From CAZCBN01 sp964496975 (GTDB taxonomy: Bacteria > Planctomycetota > Phycisphaerae > Phycisphaerales > UBA1924): a stretch of 28,757 nucleotides of DNA. Of the stretch, positions 28,101 through 28,757 are shown piece after piece (within the stretch, counting starts at the first letter, position 1; each line of letters begins with the position of its first letter). The DNA is taken from NCBI GenBank assembly GCA_964496975.1, contig CAZCBN010000035.1:1-28757 (forward strand), read 5' to 3'. Under the pieces are notes generated by a model. That model saw only the letters and a program-made list of their open reading frames with translations. It was not told the origin of the DNA and made no database searches. The position numbers were made by a program, and so were the translations under genes.

Positions 28101-28757
28101 CGGTGCGGTTCTCGCGGCGCAGGGCGTTCAGCAGGTCCACGTGGTTCAGCCCGCGCTGCGCGAGGGCGACGGGGTCGGCGTAGACGCGGGCCTCGCGCTC
28201 GCGGCCGCCGTAGATGTTGACCTCGGCGACGCCGTCGACGCGCTCGAAGAAGGGCTTCACCTGCTCGTCCAGCGGGTCAAAGAGCGTCGCGATGTCAAAG
28301 CCCGGGAAGCGGTCCAGCACCGCCGGGTCCACGTCGATAATGAACCACGCGATCGCGTTCTCGTTCGCCCCGTCGGCCGCCTTGATGACCGGCTCGTCCA
28401 CGTCGTCCGGGTATTCCCGCACCTGACGCAGCGCGTCCGAGACCTCCTGCAAGGCGCGGCGGATGTCGGCGCCGACGAAGAACTCCAGCTCGATCTCCGA
28501 CCGGCCCTCGCCCGAGATGGACTTCATCCGCTTGAGCTGCTGGACGTTCTTGAGCTCCTCCTCCTGCTCGCGCGTGATCTCGTCCACCACCTCCTCGGGG
28601 CTGCGGCCGGGCCACGTGGTGCTGACGGTGACGACGGGCCGGTCCACCGTGGGCGTGAGCTGGATGGGGATGCTGACCAGGCCGATCAGGCCGAACATCA
28701 CGACGAGGATCACCCCGACGGTGACGGTGACGGGCTTGGCGATCGAGAACCGCACGA
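25129..28757 (-). CDS. RND-family efflux transporter (HAE-type, AcrB-like), 5' end at window edge
   Basis: At least 1208 residues. The first readable start is a GTG at 28755, two bases from the edge, and the protein already begins inside the first helix region (RFSIAKPVTVTVGVILVVM), so a few residues are probably missing. Family features are IPIQLTPTVDRPVVTV, TTWPGRSPEEVVDEITR, the TM4 motif FAVGMVVDNAIVVLENI (Asp417-Asn418), FESWLYPFVIMFSVPLAVVGG and the TM10 motif GVVVNNAIILVYQAL. AcrB has Asp-Asp in TM4 and Lys in TM10; here these are Asp-Asn and Asn. The protein is about 150 residues longer than AcrB. Part of the excess is two additional hydrophobic segments around 933-985, just before TM8. 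RND pumps export drugs, metals or lipids across the envelope using proton motive force. Substrate and the adaptor and outer-membrane partners are not visible. Confidence 0.93.
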   Translation of the reverse strand, partial: VRFSIAKPVTVTVGVILVVMFGLIGLVSIPIQLTPTVDRPVVTVSTTWPGRSPEEVVDEITREQEEELKNVQQLKRMKSISGEGRSEIELEFFVGADIRRALQEVSDALRQVREYPDDVDEPVIKAADGANENAIAWFIIDVDPAVLDRFPGFDIATLFDPLDEQVKPFFERVDGVAEVNIYGGREREARVYADPVALAQRGLNHVDLLNALRRENRTVSAGAIAEGKRDYRVRVIGQYDDPRQILDTVVAYRDGMPVYVRDVATVDIGYQKRRGFVRTLGHPSIAMNVIRQSGANVVEVMQALRDRVARVREEVLPRLPPAEFAEIGPHLRIRQVYDETTYIDSAVGLVTSNLYIGGAIAAAVLIVFLRSIVSTTIISVAIPISVIGTFLVMLALGRTLNIISLAGLSFAVGMVVDNAIVVLENIYRRLQNGDPPARAAYLGGKEVWGAILASTLTTAAVFVPVLTIQEEAGQLFRDLSLAIVASVLLSLVVSVTVIPAACAAFLRPHGRDRTLLGKWWQRGFGADALCGSLTRGIANAVHWSITGWRGWTVRPAIILLMTGASVGGAVLLAPPLDYLPAGNKNLVFGSILIPPGLSVDEMERIAERIEGPSQPYVEATAADPASYQSLPPIARFDRKANKPLEPFDPVPVNHLFIGARGGFMFMGGSSELPEVVVPVGQLMQNAAANLPDAYAFVSQSSIFGRGVGGGNTVNVEITGPAVEPVRRAAAFAMSIAGQRFGFDKVRADPSNFNLLQPEYRLELTDRARELGVRTEDVGTVVRALFDGALVGDYKHLGQSIDLALVPPGGKLETAQALASIPVATPSGRVVPLDTLVSIVPGLGPQDIQRIEEQPAVTILFQPQEGQTVEELEAAVRAEVLAPLQANADLWNPATMAFRLEGTAAKLDEVRTALFGRAPEPGAPTTPVQRIIFGLTAAVALAGVGVAVYAAARAVRRKSPAMAYGAVGALALVLAAGIPMLLLGWQPQLVLARMVWALLVTYLLMCALFESWLYPFVIMFSVPLAVVGGFAGLRLVHVLSLQDPTKAPQNLDVLTMLGFVLLIGVVVNNAIILVYQALNFMRGVGEAEDDKVQALPPLLAIKESVRTRVRPICMTVLTSVGGMLPLVLFPGAGSEMYRGLGSVVVGGLLVSTVFTLVLVPMLFSLALQAVDGLKAVFAKDPGTPQTPARPSRTKAPTARPARPQALQPA

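Overview
The window is very GC-rich, densely coding and almost certainly bacterial. The best guess is a planctomycete of the Phycisphaerae type. This is inferred from an FlgM-type flagellar regulator alongside a DUF115/MptE-like protein, PrkA, an RLAN/RimK-type ATP-grasp and sugar isomerase and oxidoreductase modules in one high-GC genome. No rRNA, tRNA, CRISPR array, integrase or transposase was recognised. Ten Ns at 8297-8306 mark an assembly join. Eighteen genes are supported, two of them cut by the window edges. Most other long open frames are antisense or frame-shifted shadows caused by the high GC content.

Left part (1-9.7 kb): a large DUF115 protein (minus strand, runs off the left edge), a small membrane protein, a lipoprotein with SPOR-like modules, and an FlgM-type anti-sigma factor followed by a clear terminator. 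Between this and the convergent ROK sugar kinase lies a striking inverted-repeat array made of short tandem units. Then come ispE (isoprenoid precursor synthesis), a polytopic membrane protein containing the N gap, and a three-part NIF3-family metalloprotein.

Middle (9.8-17.3 kb, all minus strand): prkA, then a fold-III PLP decarboxylase-like protein whose usual active-site Cys motif is missing. Coupled to it by a GTGA overlap is an 863-residue fusion of a membrane-anchored alpha/beta hydrolase, a polytopic membrane region and an ATP-grasp ligase. An orphan DNA methyltransferase follows. The decarboxylase plus hydrolase/ATP-grasp pair is the most promising candidate here for an undescribed pathway.

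Right part (17.4-28.8 kb): trmB, a hybrid sensor kinase, a C39-like cysteine peptidase coupled (again by GTGA) to an RLAN-domain RimK-like ATP-grasp ligase, a single-chain fusion of a sugar isomerase TIM barrel with a Gfo/Idh/MocA oxidoreductase, and a convergent, oversized RND efflux pump cut by the right edge.

Several genes have a TANNNT hexamer just upstream. In four cases it lies only 5-7 nt before the start codon, suggesting leaderless transcripts. Other genes (flgM, prkA, the DUF115 gene, the membrane protein at 7730) have good Shine-Dalgarno sequences. Convergent and divergent intergenic spaces repeatedly hold short tandem repeats. All functional statements come from reading motifs by eye; no database search was possible.
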